Source: JABDMH01 sp965223165
Lineage (GTDB): Bacteria; Bacteroidota; Bacteroidia; Chitinophagales; Saprospiraceae
NCBI GenBank assembly: GCA_965223165.1
Contig: CBDCVQ010000003.1
Span: 1 to 64,000 of the forward strand
Direction: 5' to 3'
DNA length: 64,000 bases
Part shown: positions 27,609 to 36,263 of the stretch, in pieces
How positions within the stretch are numbered: the first letter of the stretch is position 1
Layout of the letters: each line of letters opens with the position of its first letter
Position numbers and translations under genes: made by a program
The notes under the pieces: model-generated
The model's database searches: none
The model's input: the letters and a program-made list of their open reading frames with translations, nothing else
What the model was told of the DNA's origin: nothing

Positions 27609-28751
27609 ATGTATATCTATCCCACATCCCGTCCTGCCCCACCGACGACGCACCCGTCTAGATCATGCCGGTTTGCCACTGTGTTGCTTACCGTCGCAGC
27701 CTCTGCCTGGGTCAGCTTACTCCCAGCACAGCAGCTATCGGGTACGGTGGTCAGTGACGAGTCAGGCGAGGCCATTGACAAAGCCTTTGTATTCGTGGCC
27801 AATAGCACGGTGGGGACCACCACCGATCGCCACGGCCGATTCCATCTTTCCATGCCTGATCTGACCGGTGTCTTGGTGATATTTTCCCAACGGGGCTATG
27901 AACTCTACAGCTACGATCTTGGCAGCGGCTCTACCGGCGAACTGGATACGGTCTACCTGGTACCCAAACGACTGGCTAGCAACCCCGAGGCAAAAACTGT
28001 CGCCACCTTGCATCGAAGAAGGCTCACCCGACGATTTAGCAAGGCATTTCTAGGGGATGTGCCGACACGTCAGATTTACATCGAAAACCCCAATGTGCTG
28101 ATATTTAGCGATGGCCCCTCGGGCTGGCAGGTGGAGGCCTCAGATGCCGTGCTGATCGTAAATCGCGTACTCGGATATCGCATGTCTTTTTACCTGAACC
28201 GCTTTAAGCAGGCGAAAGATGGCACAGTCGAATACGATGGTAATGCCTTCTTTCAAGAGCTGCCGGGCTCCGCTCGCAAGAAAAAGAGTTTTGCCAGAAA
28301 TCGGGAGCAAATCTACGACCGGTCCAGCCGCAAGTTCTTCGCCGATTTGGTGTCGCGCGGACTTGATCAAATCGGTTATGAGGTCGGCTTCTCCCGTATC
28401 CATCCTCACCAGCAGATCTTGGGGGGATTTGAAAAAGTGGATACGTTAGTGACCAACCAACTGAATGACGATCACTATGAACTAGTAGTGGCGGGATGTC
28501 TCACGATCATAGACCATCAGACGGTCTCCCGGCATCGCCTGCATCTGCGCGAGCAACTGAACAAAAATGACCATGCAGCTCGCTCTCATCACCTGGAAAA
28601 TGCCACTTCACATATCTATCCACGTGCTTCCAGAATTGTCGTTAATAAATATGGTCGCATTCTCAACCCGAAAGAAATACAGGAATTTGGCTACTGGGCC
28701 ACGATCCGTGCGGGCGCTTTACTACCCTTTGACTATAGTCCTGACACCTAG
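27609..28751 (+). CDS. Exported protein with carboxypeptidase-like regulatory domain
   Basis: A 380-residue protein with an N-terminal hydrophobic segment (FATVLLTVAASAWVSLLPAQ). It is followed by a CarboxypepD_reg-like domain (QLSGTVVSDESGEAIDKAFVFV to MPDLTGVLVIFSQRGY) and a C-terminal region of unknown function (RRLTRRFSKAFLGDVPTR, AVLIVNRVLGYRMSFYL, FFQELPGSARKKKSF). Bacteroidota have many such proteins of unknown role near the outer membrane. The start could be 27552 instead, which adds 19 residues. Its 5' end is divergent from the BNR protein gene. Confidence 0.8.
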   Translation: MYIYPTSRPAPPTTHPSRSCRFATVLLTVAASAWVSLLPAQQLSGTVVSDESGEAIDKAFVFVANSTVGTTTDRHGRFHLSMPDLTGVLVIFSQRGYELYSYDLGSGSTGELDTVYLVPKRLASNPEAKTVATLHRRRLTRRFSKAFLGDVPTRQIYIENPNVLIFSDGPSGWQVEASDAVLIVNRVLGYRMSFYLNRFKQAKDGTVEYDGNAFFQELPGSARKKKSFARNREQIYDRSSRKFFADLVSRGLDQIGYEVGFSRIHPHQQILGGFEKVDTLVTNQLNDDHYELVVAGCLTIIDHQTVSRHRLHLREQLNKNDHAARSHHLENATSHIYPRASRIVVNKYGRILNPKEIQEFGYWATIRAGALLPFDYSPDT

Positions 28752-28816
28752 TAGAGTTTCGCACTAAGTCTCTTTTTTACTGTTAATGCCAATGCAAAGG
28801 TCTACTAGCTAAAGAA

Positions 28817-28848
28817 AGGCCCGAGCGCATTTACCCACTCCCGGGCCT
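28817..28848 (-). terminator. Probable intrinsic terminator for the leftward SDR/TetR transcript
   Basis: AGGCCCG at 28817-28823 pairs with CGGGCCT at 28842-28848. Read leftwards, the stem is followed by a T-rich tract (TTCTTT). It lies about 70 bases past the SDR stop and between convergent genes. The 18-base loop is longer than usual. Confidence 0.6.
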
Positions 28849-28917
28849 AACCACAACATTGCTATTTGAACTAACTTTTGCGTCGTACGACAGCAGGTTT
28901 AGGTCATGAAATAAGCT

Positions 28918-29667
28918 CTATACTTGTGCCATGCCGCCATCCACGGGGATCTCCGCCCCGTTGATATAGCTGGATGACTCAGAGGCCAAGAATAGTGCCG
29001 TCTGCGCCACCTCTACCGACTTACCAAATCTTCCCAACGGCACCTGTTGCGACACACCATTGGCGAAGCCATCAATCTCCTGCTCAGTCAAATTGGTTTT
29101 GGTCCAAATAGGAGTCTCAATCGGTCCTGGCGAAATGGCATTCACTCGAATGCCTTGGGGTCCAAGCTCTGCAGCCAAGGTCCGCACGATGGACCGAAGG
29201 GCAGCCTTGCTGGCAGCGTAGGCAGAAGTACCTGGCAGTCCTAAGACATTGGACACCGAAGTGTTGAAGAGAATGCTGGCTCCCTCGTTCAAGTGAGGAA
29301 TCGCCATCTTGACGGTAAAAAGGGGACCTTTCGTGTTGATGTTGAAGATCGAGTCATAATATTCCTCGCTAAATTCTGACACCGGATAGGCACCGAAGAT
29401 TCCCGCGTTCAAGAATAAAATGTCAATCAGGCCAAATTTAGCCACGGTCTCATCGATCAGTGCCTTGCTGTCGGCCAGGGAGGCAGCGTTGGCCTGTATA
29501 GCCAGAAAGTCTCCTGAAAGTTCGCGGGCCGCAGCATCCAGCTTTTCCTGCGATCTGCCGGTGATGACTACTTTGGCCCCCTCTGCGAGATACAGTTTTG
29601 CCGTTTCCAATCCCATGCCTGAAGTGGCGCCCGTGACAATGGCCACTTTACCTTTTAATTTGCTCAT
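28918..29667 (-). CDS. Short-chain dehydrogenase/reductase (SDR)
   Basis: A 249-residue classical SDR. The cofactor loop is VTGATSGMGLETAKLY, NAG follows in LFLNAGIFGAYPV, the catalytic Ser is in NTSVSNV, and YxxxK is in SAYAASKAAL. The end reads SYINGAEIPVDGGMAQV. It lies directly downstream of a TetR regulator on the same strand, with an operator-like site at 29698 in the 65-base gap. Induction by the TetR ligand, perhaps a small electrophile or drug-like compound, is likely but inferred. Confidence 0.93.
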   Translation of the reverse strand: MSKLKGKVAIVTGATSGMGLETAKLYLAEGAKVVITGRSQEKLDAAARELSGDFLAIQANAASLADSKALIDETVAKFGLIDILFLNAGIFGAYPVSEFSEEYYDSIFNINTKGPLFTVKMAIPHLNEGASILFNTSVSNVLGLPGTSAYAASKAALRSIVRTLAAELGPQGIRVNAISPGPIETPIWTKTNLTEQEIDGFANGVSQQVPLGRFGKSVEVAQTALFLASESSSYINGAEIPVDGGMAQV

Positions 29668-29697
29668 AGCTCAAAAATTTCATTTGATTAATAATAA

Positions 29698-29712
29698 TTG
29701 ACCGGTCGTCTA
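29698..29712. promoter_or_regulatory. TetR operator-like site upstream of the SDR gene
   Basis: TTGACCGGTCGTCTA matches 14 of 15 bases of the site at 30350-30364. Both form an imperfect dyad (TTGAC-N5-GTCTA). A further CGGTCAA at 29718-29724 gives a wider inverted repeat with TTGACCG. The site is 31 bases before the SDR start. Confidence 0.6.
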
Positions 29713-29732
29713 TCTATCGGTCAAAAAAAAGA

Positions 29733-30338
29733 CTATTGTAAAAGATGTTTTAGTGTAATATTCCGAAAATTATCCAGGGGCGTCTTGCAACGACACGACT
29801 TCATGGTCACCAATGCACCCTTCCAGGCATCCTCCAGGGCGGCGGCCAATTTATGTGGATTCTGCTTGCTTTCCAGCACCCCTGATCGTTGCCCCTCTTC
29901 GATCACGCTCGCTACCACGTCGGTAGACTCATTAAACATGGCCAACACTCGTTTGCGTAGCGTCTCATTGGTGGTGGCCATCTCGGAGGCAATGTTGTTC
30001 ACCAGACAACCTCGCCTGCACTCCATCAGCTCAATGTTTTGCCTGATCCGCTCCTTGTAGAAATCAAGTAGTCGATTCTTGGCGTTCTTTCGGCCCTTCG
30101 TCAAGAGGCCCACCAGAACCTCATTTACCTCCTGCAGATATTTGCTCAGCGCCTGCAAGGCAAAATCTTCCTTCGAATCAAAATAGAAGTAGAATGACCC
30201 CTTGGGCACCCCGGCTGCCTGCACCACATCTTTCACGCTCGTACCATTATAGCCGCGGTCGTACATCAAGTCGATTCCCTTGGCTAGCAGAAATTGCTTT
30301 TTGGCTTCGTGCTTATCTGTTATCTCTCGGACAGGCAT
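29733..30338 (-). CDS. TetR-family transcriptional regulator
   Basis: A 201-residue repressor. The N-terminal helix-turn-helix reads KQFLLAKGIDLMYDRGYNG then TSVKDVVQAAGVPKGSFYFYFDSKEDFALQAL, the standard TetR DNA-binding block at about 13-60. The C-terminal ligand-binding half contains CRRGCLVNN and ends near LDNFRNITLKHLLQ, close to the TetR_C_6/YcdC-like type. Nearly identical operator-like sites lie at its own promoter side (30350) and before the SDR gene (29698). It therefore likely represses itself, the SDR and the divergent MFS gene. Confidence 0.93.
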   Translation of the reverse strand: MPVREITDKHEAKKQFLLAKGIDLMYDRGYNGTSVKDVVQAAGVPKGSFYFYFDSKEDFALQALSKYLQEVNEVLVGLLTKGRKNAKNRLLDFYKERIRQNIELMECRRGCLVNNIASEMATTNETLRKRVLAMFNESTDVVASVIEEGQRSGVLESKQNPHKLAAALEDAWKGALVTMKSCRCKTPLDNFRNITLKHLLQ

Positions 30339-30349
30339 TTTCGTAAAAG

Positions 30350-30364
30350 TTGACCAGTCGTCTA
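30350..30364. promoter_or_regulatory. TetR operator-like site between tetR and the MFS gene
   Basis: TTGACCAGTCGTCTA lies 12 bases before the TetR start and about 60 bases before the MFS start, in the divergent promoter region. It is one base different from the site at 29698. Confidence 0.6.
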
Positions 30365-30424
30365 GTAAACTACGAATGTAGGTTTTTGTTTTGGGTTTTA
30401 GACATTTTTTTGAAAATTCATTGT

Positions 30425-31744
30425 ATGGCTCTTGATTCGATCGCCACTGGCCCGGCTCCCAAGACTTCCATCTTTCCCATCCTGCTGGTCAACTTCATTG
30501 GTAGTCTGGGATACAGCATCATCTTGCCTTTTATGGCCGTGCTGGTGATCAAGTTTGGCGGCAACGAGCTGGTATATGGCGTATTGGGAGCCACCTACTC
30601 TTTCTTTCAGCTCCTGGGAGCACCGATTTTGGGCAGGTGGTCCGATCGCATCGGTCGCAGAAAGGTACTATTGATCAGTCAGGCGGGCACCTTTCTGGCC
30701 TGGCTCGTATTTCTCGTGGCACTGCTCCTACCCCAGACGACGCTGCTCGATGTCAACTCCAGGGTGCTCGGTGTTTTTGTGCTCACCCTCCCCCTGCTTA
30801 TGCTTTTTGTGGCGCGCGTACTTGATGGCTTGACCGGTGGCAACATCTCGGTGGCCAATGCCTACCTGGCAGACATCACCACCGATGATGATCGCAAGGC
30901 CAACTTTGGTAAGATGTCGGCTGCCGGAAACATGGGATTTATCATCGGTCCGGCCCTGGCCGGGGTGCTGGGCGCTACCGTGCTGGGCGACATCTTGCCG
31001 GTGGGTGTGGCCATGGCCGTCTCACTTTTGGCCATTGCGGTGATCTACTACCGGCTGGAAGAATCACAGCGCTGTGTGATCGATAGCAACCAAGAGGAGC
31101 ATCGCACTGCTGGCAAGGTGCTGGGAGCCGAGCACAAGGAATGCTACGACTTGGCCGGTGACAAGCTGACATTTGCCCAGGTATTTCGACTGCCCGGGGT
31201 CCCCTTCTTCCTGATGAACTATTTCCTCATTTTCCTGGGCTTCAACTTCTTTTATGTGGCCTTTCCTATCTATGCCATTCAGGTGCTGGAATGGACGATT
31301 TTTTCCCTCGGTATATTCTACTCGGTGCTGGGAGGAATCATGGTTTTATTTCAGGGACCCGTGCTTACTTGGCTGTCCGGCCGGTATGCCGAGAGCACCT
31401 TGATCGTGGTGGGCGGCATCCTTTTGACCGCCGGATTTCTTGGCTTCTCCAGTGGACGGGAGCCCGTCATCTTTGTCAGTACCTTGCTCTTTTCGTCGGG
31501 AAATGGGATCCTTTGGCCTTCCTTCCTGTCTCTACTGAGCCAGTTGGGTGCCAAGCAGCAACAGGGCTCCATCCAAGGGTTGGCCAGCAGCACGGGGAGT
31601 ATGGCCAGCATCATCGGCCTGCTGGCAGGCGGGGTCTTATTTGGTCTCCTGGGGGCCAAGGTCTTTCTGCTTTCGGCGGCCACGATGATCCTGGTTGTCA
31701 CGGGGGCGAGCAGAATGCCCGGCAAGCCCCTAACCACTTCTTAG
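30425..31744 (+). CDS. Major facilitator superfamily transporter (TetA/drug-efflux type)
   Basis: A 439-residue inner-membrane exporter-like protein with about 12 hydrophobic helices. Motif A between helices 2 and 3 reads GRWSDRIGRRKVLL, and motif C-like glycines lie in GNMGFIIGPALAGVLGA. The ATG at 30425 was chosen; an open extension back to 30350 would cover the operator site. It is divergent from tetR, the usual layout of a drug- or metabolite-efflux unit. The exported compound is not predictable. Confidence 0.92.
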   Translation: MALDSIATGPAPKTSIFPILLVNFIGSLGYSIILPFMAVLVIKFGGNELVYGVLGATYSFFQLLGAPILGRWSDRIGRRKVLLISQAGTFLAWLVFLVALLLPQTTLLDVNSRVLGVFVLTLPLLMLFVARVLDGLTGGNISVANAYLADITTDDDRKANFGKMSAAGNMGFIIGPALAGVLGATVLGDILPVGVAMAVSLLAIAVIYYRLEESQRCVIDSNQEEHRTAGKVLGAEHKECYDLAGDKLTFAQVFRLPGVPFFLMNYFLIFLGFNFFYVAFPIYAIQVLEWTIFSLGIFYSVLGGIMVLFQGPVLTWLSGRYAESTLIVVGGILLTAGFLGFSSGREPVIFVSTLLFSSGNGILWPSFLSLLSQLGAKQQQGSIQGLASSTGSMASIIGLLAGGVLFGLLGAKVFLLSAATMILVVTGASRMPGKPLTTS

Positions 31745-31760
31745 ATAGCCGATTATCTTA

Positions 31761-31792
31761 TCTTGCGGCCCGATGAAGAGAGGTCCGCAAGA
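31761..31792 (+). terminator. Hairpin after the MFS gene, possible terminator
   Basis: TCTTGCGG at 31761-31768 pairs perfectly with CCGCAAGA at 31785-31792, 16 bases past the MFS stop. No T run follows, so termination would be weak or factor-dependent. Confidence 0.4.
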
Positions 31793-31991
31793 GATCCCCA
31801 GTGGACTATGACATTGAAAAGGATGCAGAGATCCCCATTATTTCGTGCCAAATCGCAGAGACAGACCCGCACATAGCCTAGGGCTAATTAAGGCATCTGG
31901 CGATGAAGAGTTTGGTGCGAAAAGAGGGCAACCGGGCGTTTCCACTTTCAGTATTGCAGTCCAGAAACCATTATTTCTAAATACTTAAAAG

Positions 31992-34136
31992 ATGAGAGCG
32001 ATTGCCATGATCGTTAGTTTTAGCACTCTTGCTTTAGTCAGCTGCAAGACCGATGACCGTCCACCCCAGCTGCAATATCCCATTACGGCCAAGGTAGATA
32101 CCGTCGACCAGTATCACGGAGTATCCGTGCCCGATCCCTATCGGTGGTTGGAAGACGACCGCTCGGAGGAGACCGCCGAATGGGTGAAGGCCCAAAACGA
32201 GGTCACCTTCGGATTTTTGGACAACATCTCCTTTCGAGATGCGCTGAAAGACCGGATTGAGCAAGTCCGCGACTATGAGCGTGTTTCCTCGCCCTTTAAG
32301 GAAGGTAAGTACGAGTACTTCTATAAGAATGACGGCCTCCAAGATCACAGCGTGGTCTATCGTACAACTATCGGCGATGAAGATTCAGACCCAGAGGTGT
32401 TTTTAGACCCAAACACGTTTTCGGACGACGGTACGGTGGCCCTGCGCGGCCTAAGCTTCACCAATGACGGTAGCCTGGCCGCTTATATGATCACGGAAGG
32501 GGGTTCGGACTGGCGTAAAGTCATCGTCATCGATGCCGAGTCGGGAGAAATGATTGAAGACACAATTCGCGATGTGAAATTTAGCGGCATTTCCTGGTAT
32601 GGCAACGAAGGGTTTTACTATAGCAGCTATGACAAACCAACCGGTAAGAGCGAGCTGTCGGCCAAGACCCAACACCACAAGCTCTACTACCATCGCCTGG
32701 GCCAGCCACAATCTTCGGATCAATTGATCTTTGGAGACGAGGAGCAACCCAACCGCTACATTTTTGGTGGCGTCACCGAAGACCAACGCTATCTATATGT
32801 GTCGGCCGCCCAAACCACCAGTGGCAACACGCTCTATATCAAGGATCTGCAGGATCCGAGCGCTGCGTTTGTCATGATTGATGATAACTATGAGACCCGC
32901 ACCTCCCTCGTTGACAATGTCGGGTCAAAAATACTTCTACTCACCAATCGCGATGCCCCAAACTATCGCCTGGTATCTTTCGATATGCGAAGGCCAAATG
33001 CGGCGTGGCAGGATGTCATCCCCGAGAGTGAAAACGTACTGCGTGCGGGCACCGGCGGTGGAAAGATCTTTGCCAATTACATTGTCGATGCCAAGACGCA
33101 AATCAAGCAATTTGACGTAGACGGAAATTTCGAACACGAAATTGCCCTCCCGGACATTGGCTCCGCCGGCGGATTTAGTGCTAAGCGAGACGATAAAGAT
33201 CTGTACTACAGTTTCACCTCCTTTATTTATCCCAGCACCATATTTAAGTATGATATTGCCTCAGGGGAGTCCACACTCTATCGCAAGTCAGGGATAGATT
33301 TTGATCCGAACGAGTACGAAACGAAGCAGGTGTTTTACCGCAGCAAGGACGGTACCCGGGTGCCCATGTTTATCACCCACAAAAAGGGCATGAAAATGAA
33401 TGGCAAGAATCCGACCTATTTGTACGCCTACGGGGGATTTAATATCAGCCTGACACCCAGCTTTAATGCTTCGCGCGTGGTCTGGCTGGAAAATGACGGG
33501 ATCTACGCACAACCCAATCTGCGCGGCGGCGGCGAATACGGAGAGGAGTGGCATTTGGCGGGCACCCAGATGAACAAGCAAAATGTGTTTGACGATTTCA
33601 TCGCGGCGGCCGAGTACCTCTTTGCTGAGGGATATACGGATAGCGATCACCTAGCCATCGCCGGAGGATCCAACGGAGGACTGCTGGTGGGCGCCACGAT
33701 GACCCAACGCCCGGACCTGGCCAAGGTAGCACTACCTGCGGTCGGTGTGATGGACATGCTGCGGTATCACACCTTTACCGCGGGAGCGGGTTGGGCGGCC
33801 GACTACGGCACTGCCGACGATAGCCCCGAAATGTTTGAGTACCTGCGCAAGTACTCGCCTGTGCATGCCCTGAAGGCAGGGACAGCCTATCCCGCCACAC
33901 TGGTCACAACGGCCGACCACGACGACCGGGTGGTGCCCGCACATTCGTTTAAATTTGCGGCCACGCTGCAGGAGACCCACAACGGACCCAATCCTGTATT
34001 GATCAGGATCCAGACCAAAGCGGGCCATGGATCCGTATCTACGACCCAGCAGATTGAGCTCGCCGCAGACATCTACGCCTTTGTCTGGGAAAATATGGGC
34101 ATCACTCCGAACCTGTCCAAATCTGTGCCCAACTAA
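31992..34136 (+). CDS. Prolyl oligopeptidase (S9A family), lipoprotein
   Basis: A 714-residue serine peptidase that cuts short peptides after proline. The lipoprotein signal ends LALVSCKT. The N-terminal YPITAKVDTVDQYHG and DPYRWLEDD are the family opening. A seven-bladed propeller fills about 70-410, and the alpha/beta hydrolase domain has Ser in AGGSNGGLLVG near 559, Asp in DHDDRVVP near 643 and His in KAGHGS near 679. The triad is complete. The next gene begins 10 bases later. Confidence 0.95.
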   Translation: MRAIAMIVSFSTLALVSCKTDDRPPQLQYPITAKVDTVDQYHGVSVPDPYRWLEDDRSEETAEWVKAQNEVTFGFLDNISFRDALKDRIEQVRDYERVSSPFKEGKYEYFYKNDGLQDHSVVYRTTIGDEDSDPEVFLDPNTFSDDGTVALRGLSFTNDGSLAAYMITEGGSDWRKVIVIDAESGEMIEDTIRDVKFSGISWYGNEGFYYSSYDKPTGKSELSAKTQHHKLYYHRLGQPQSSDQLIFGDEEQPNRYIFGGVTEDQRYLYVSAAQTTSGNTLYIKDLQDPSAAFVMIDDNYETRTSLVDNVGSKILLLTNRDAPNYRLVSFDMRRPNAAWQDVIPESENVLRAGTGGGKIFANYIVDAKTQIKQFDVDGNFEHEIALPDIGSAGGFSAKRDDKDLYYSFTSFIYPSTIFKYDIASGESTLYRKSGIDFDPNEYETKQVFYRSKDGTRVPMFITHKKGMKMNGKNPTYLYAYGGFNISLTPSFNASRVVWLENDGIYAQPNLRGGGEYGEEWHLAGTQMNKQNVFDDFIAAAEYLFAEGYTDSDHLAIAGGSNGGLLVGATMTQRPDLAKVALPAVGVMDMLRYHTFTAGAGWAADYGTADDSPEMFEYLRKYSPVHALKAGTAYPATLVTTADHDDRVVPAHSFKFAATLQETHNGPNPVLIRIQTKAGHGSVSTTQQIELAADIYAFVWENMGITPNLSKSVPN

Positions 34137-34146
34137 ACTCCATCTC

Positions 34147-35265
34147 ATGGCGCAAATCTCTCGAAGGAAATGGTTTCGAAGCAGCCTGCTGGCAGGAGGA
34201 GGTATGCTACTCGGTGCACCTGCCATGGCCAAGGTACGGGCAGACGAGGAGTGGCTGGCATGGAGCGATCTCCTCAAGCTCAACTGGAATGAAAATCCGT
34301 ACGGACCGCCGCAAGGCGCCATGGCGGCGCTCACCCAAGCACTGCCCCAAGCCAACCGGTATCCTGACCAACGGGTAGACGAGCTAAAGGCAAAACTCGG
34401 TGCCCGACATGGTCTCACTGCCAGCGAGATCCTGATCACCGCCGGCTCTACCGAGATTCTAAGTCTGCTGGGACAGCACGTGGGCTTGGCGGAGGGGCAG
34501 ATAATCACTCCGTGGCCTTCGTTTCCCACCATGATCTACTTTGGTCAAGCATGTGGAGCGCAGGTAAAAAAAGTACCTCTTCGCAATAATCGCCTTGACC
34601 TGCCGAGGGTATTGGAGCAGATCACTGATCAGACCACCCTGGCCTTCATCTGCAATCCCAATAATCCCACCTCTACCGAAGTCGCTCGAGCAGACCTGCT
34701 GTCCTTCTGTCGAGACGTGCCTTCTCATGTCCTGGTCTGCGTGGACGAGGCCTACATCGAATTCTCCTCCCAAGGGTCTCAGGGAAGTGTAGCTACGCTA
34801 GTGGGCTCCATGCCCAATCTCATTGTCTGTCGCACCTTTTCCAAGGCGTACGGCCTAGCGGGCCTGCGCATCGGTTATGCCATCTCTCAGCGAAAAAACA
34901 TTGAGGCCATCCGCCGCAGACACTTGGGTTGGGAGCTATCGACCGGGCTGGCACCCCTGGTCGCGGCCGAAGCAGCCTTGGTCGATGACGACTTTGTAAA
35001 CATGGTCGTGGCCAGAAATGAAGAAGGCCGCCAAATCCTGTATGACGCATTTAAACGATGGGAAGTGGCTCATGCGGCCTCCTCGACCAACTTTGTGTAT
35101 GCTCGATCGGATCGCTTCGTTTCCTCCCTGGTCGACCAACTTAAGACGCACAAAGTTTTGATTACCAAGTGGCCGGATATGCACGATCATATTCGCATCA
35201 GCATCGGCACCCCCCAACAGATGCACCGATTTGTCGATCTGGCCGAGCAATACTTGATCGGATGA
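34147..35265 (+). CDS. Histidinol-phosphate aminotransferase-like PLP enzyme with Tat-like leader
   Basis: A 372-residue fold-type I aminotransferase. LNWNENPYGPP at the N-terminus, CNPNNPTST, VDEAYIEFS and SKAYGLAGLRIGYA (PLP-binding Lys) match the HisC family. The start at 34147 gives AQISRRKWFRSSLLAGGG, a twin-arginine-type leader. A biosynthetic HisC would be cytoplasmic, so this copy is probably an exported paralogue with another amino-acid or phosphate-ester substrate. It overlaps the GIY-YIG gene by four bases (ATGA). Confidence 0.88.
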   Translation: MAQISRRKWFRSSLLAGGGMLLGAPAMAKVRADEEWLAWSDLLKLNWNENPYGPPQGAMAALTQALPQANRYPDQRVDELKAKLGARHGLTASEILITAGSTEILSLLGQHVGLAEGQIITPWPSFPTMIYFGQACGAQVKKVPLRNNRLDLPRVLEQITDQTTLAFICNPNNPTSTEVARADLLSFCRDVPSHVLVCVDEAYIEFSSQGSQGSVATLVGSMPNLIVCRTFSKAYGLAGLRIGYAISQRKNIEAIRRRHLGWELSTGLAPLVAAEAALVDDDFVNMVVARNEEGRQILYDAFKRWEVAHAASSTNFVYARSDRFVSSLVDQLKTHKVLITKWPDMHDHIRISIGTPQQMHRFVDLAEQYLIG

Positions 35266-35498
35266 CTTCTCGAAAAGACCGCAAGAACGCCTACCAGCTC
35301 GCCGAGAGACCCGTGGGCATTTGTCAGATTAGAAATACAAGGAATGGCCAGTCTTTCCCAGGCAGCAGTACGGATCTGGTCGCGATCTGGAACCGGACAA
35401 AATTTGAGCTTAACATGGACAAACACCGCCATGCCGAATTACCACGTGAGTGGCAAGAATACGGACAGCAGAGCTTCGAATACAGTGTGGTATCCTGA
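35262..35498 (+). CDS. Small GIY-YIG nuclease-like protein, probably cut short by an in-frame TGA
   Basis: A 78-residue product starting at an ATG that overlaps the previous stop. It reads RPVGICQIRNTRNGQSFPGSS, then AIWNRTKFELNMDKHRHAEL and WQEYGQQSFEYSVVS. This matches the small GIY-YIG-like family of Bacteroidota, but the second motif is worn (FPGSS in place of YIGSS). After the TGA the same frame continues for 30 codons (LNADQLALAISSRVLEKLL) to 35591, so the original protein may have been 109 residues. Loss of function is likely but not certain. Confidence 0.65.
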   Translation: MTSRKDRKNAYQLAERPVGICQIRNTRNGQSFPGSSTDLVAIWNRTKFELNMDKHRHAELPREWQEYGQQSFEYSVVS

Positions 35499-35615
35499 CT
35501 CAACGCCGATCAGCTCGCCTTGGCTATTTCCAGCCGTGTACTGGAAAAATTACTCGAACGACACAAGCGGGAGATAACTAATCTCTACTGAGTACAACGC
35601 TCGTCGGGATCCAGG

Positions 35616-36086
35616 TCAACGCCTCCTGATATTCCGTCCCTGCACTTCCCATCCACTGAAGTTCTTGCGCAAGGTAAAGGCCCCCTGAAAGTATTGCTGT
35701 TCACCCTCGAGGGTAGCGGTGAGCATGATGTCAGCCTGCTCCTCTGAAATGCGATAACCGATCGTGGTGCAAAATTTTAAATCGGCCCCGTACTGCTGTG
35801 CCTCTTCCTGAGAAAGAATGACAATAGGTTTCGAAGCAAAGGTCAAGTCTTCATTGAGCACGTCATAAAACAGTTGCTCGGCGGCACGGCGGTTTTGGTC
35901 AATGCCCCGATCGAGATCCCGTATAAGCACCATCGCTCTGCCATCGGGCAATTCGACTTGAAAGAGTGGATCTGCCTCCGGCTCCTCGGCTAGGGCCTCC
36001 AGAATTTGCACAAAGTCTTCCTTGGTCTGGGACCAAAGACAGGAGCTCATCAACATCAGGGGAATGCATATCCAGCAGATCTTCAT
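35616..36086 (-). CDS. Exported protein of unknown function
   Basis: A 156-residue protein with a signal peptide of lipoprotein type (MKICWICIPLMLMSSC) and no family recognised. The mature part has an acidic stretch (EALAEEPEADPLFQ), VLIRDLDRGIDQNRRAAEQL, and a beta-rich end (YFQGAFTLRKNFSGWEVQGRNIRRR). Codon use and base composition fit the neighbours. It is convergent with the GIY-YIG gene and divergent from the Gfo/Idh gene at 36264. Confidence 0.7.
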   Translation of the reverse strand: MKICWICIPLMLMSSCLWSQTKEDFVQILEALAEEPEADPLFQVELPDGRAMVLIRDLDRGIDQNRRAAEQLFYDVLNEDLTFASKPIVILSQEEAQQYGADLKFCTTIGYRISEEQADIMLTATLEGEQQYFQGAFTLRKNFSGWEVQGRNIRRR

Positions 36087-36263
36087 GCGGACAAAGTTAT
36101 CTATTTCCCCCGTGACGAAAATTGCTCGATATCGTACTCGGTAGCGAAGGGGAATCCCGCCCTCTGGGCCTCCGCAAGCGGCGGTATATCAGAGAAAGTG
36201 GCACGCACAACAAATTAGTATCTTAAGGTGCTGTTAATCCACATCCACCACTGTTGTCGAGCC

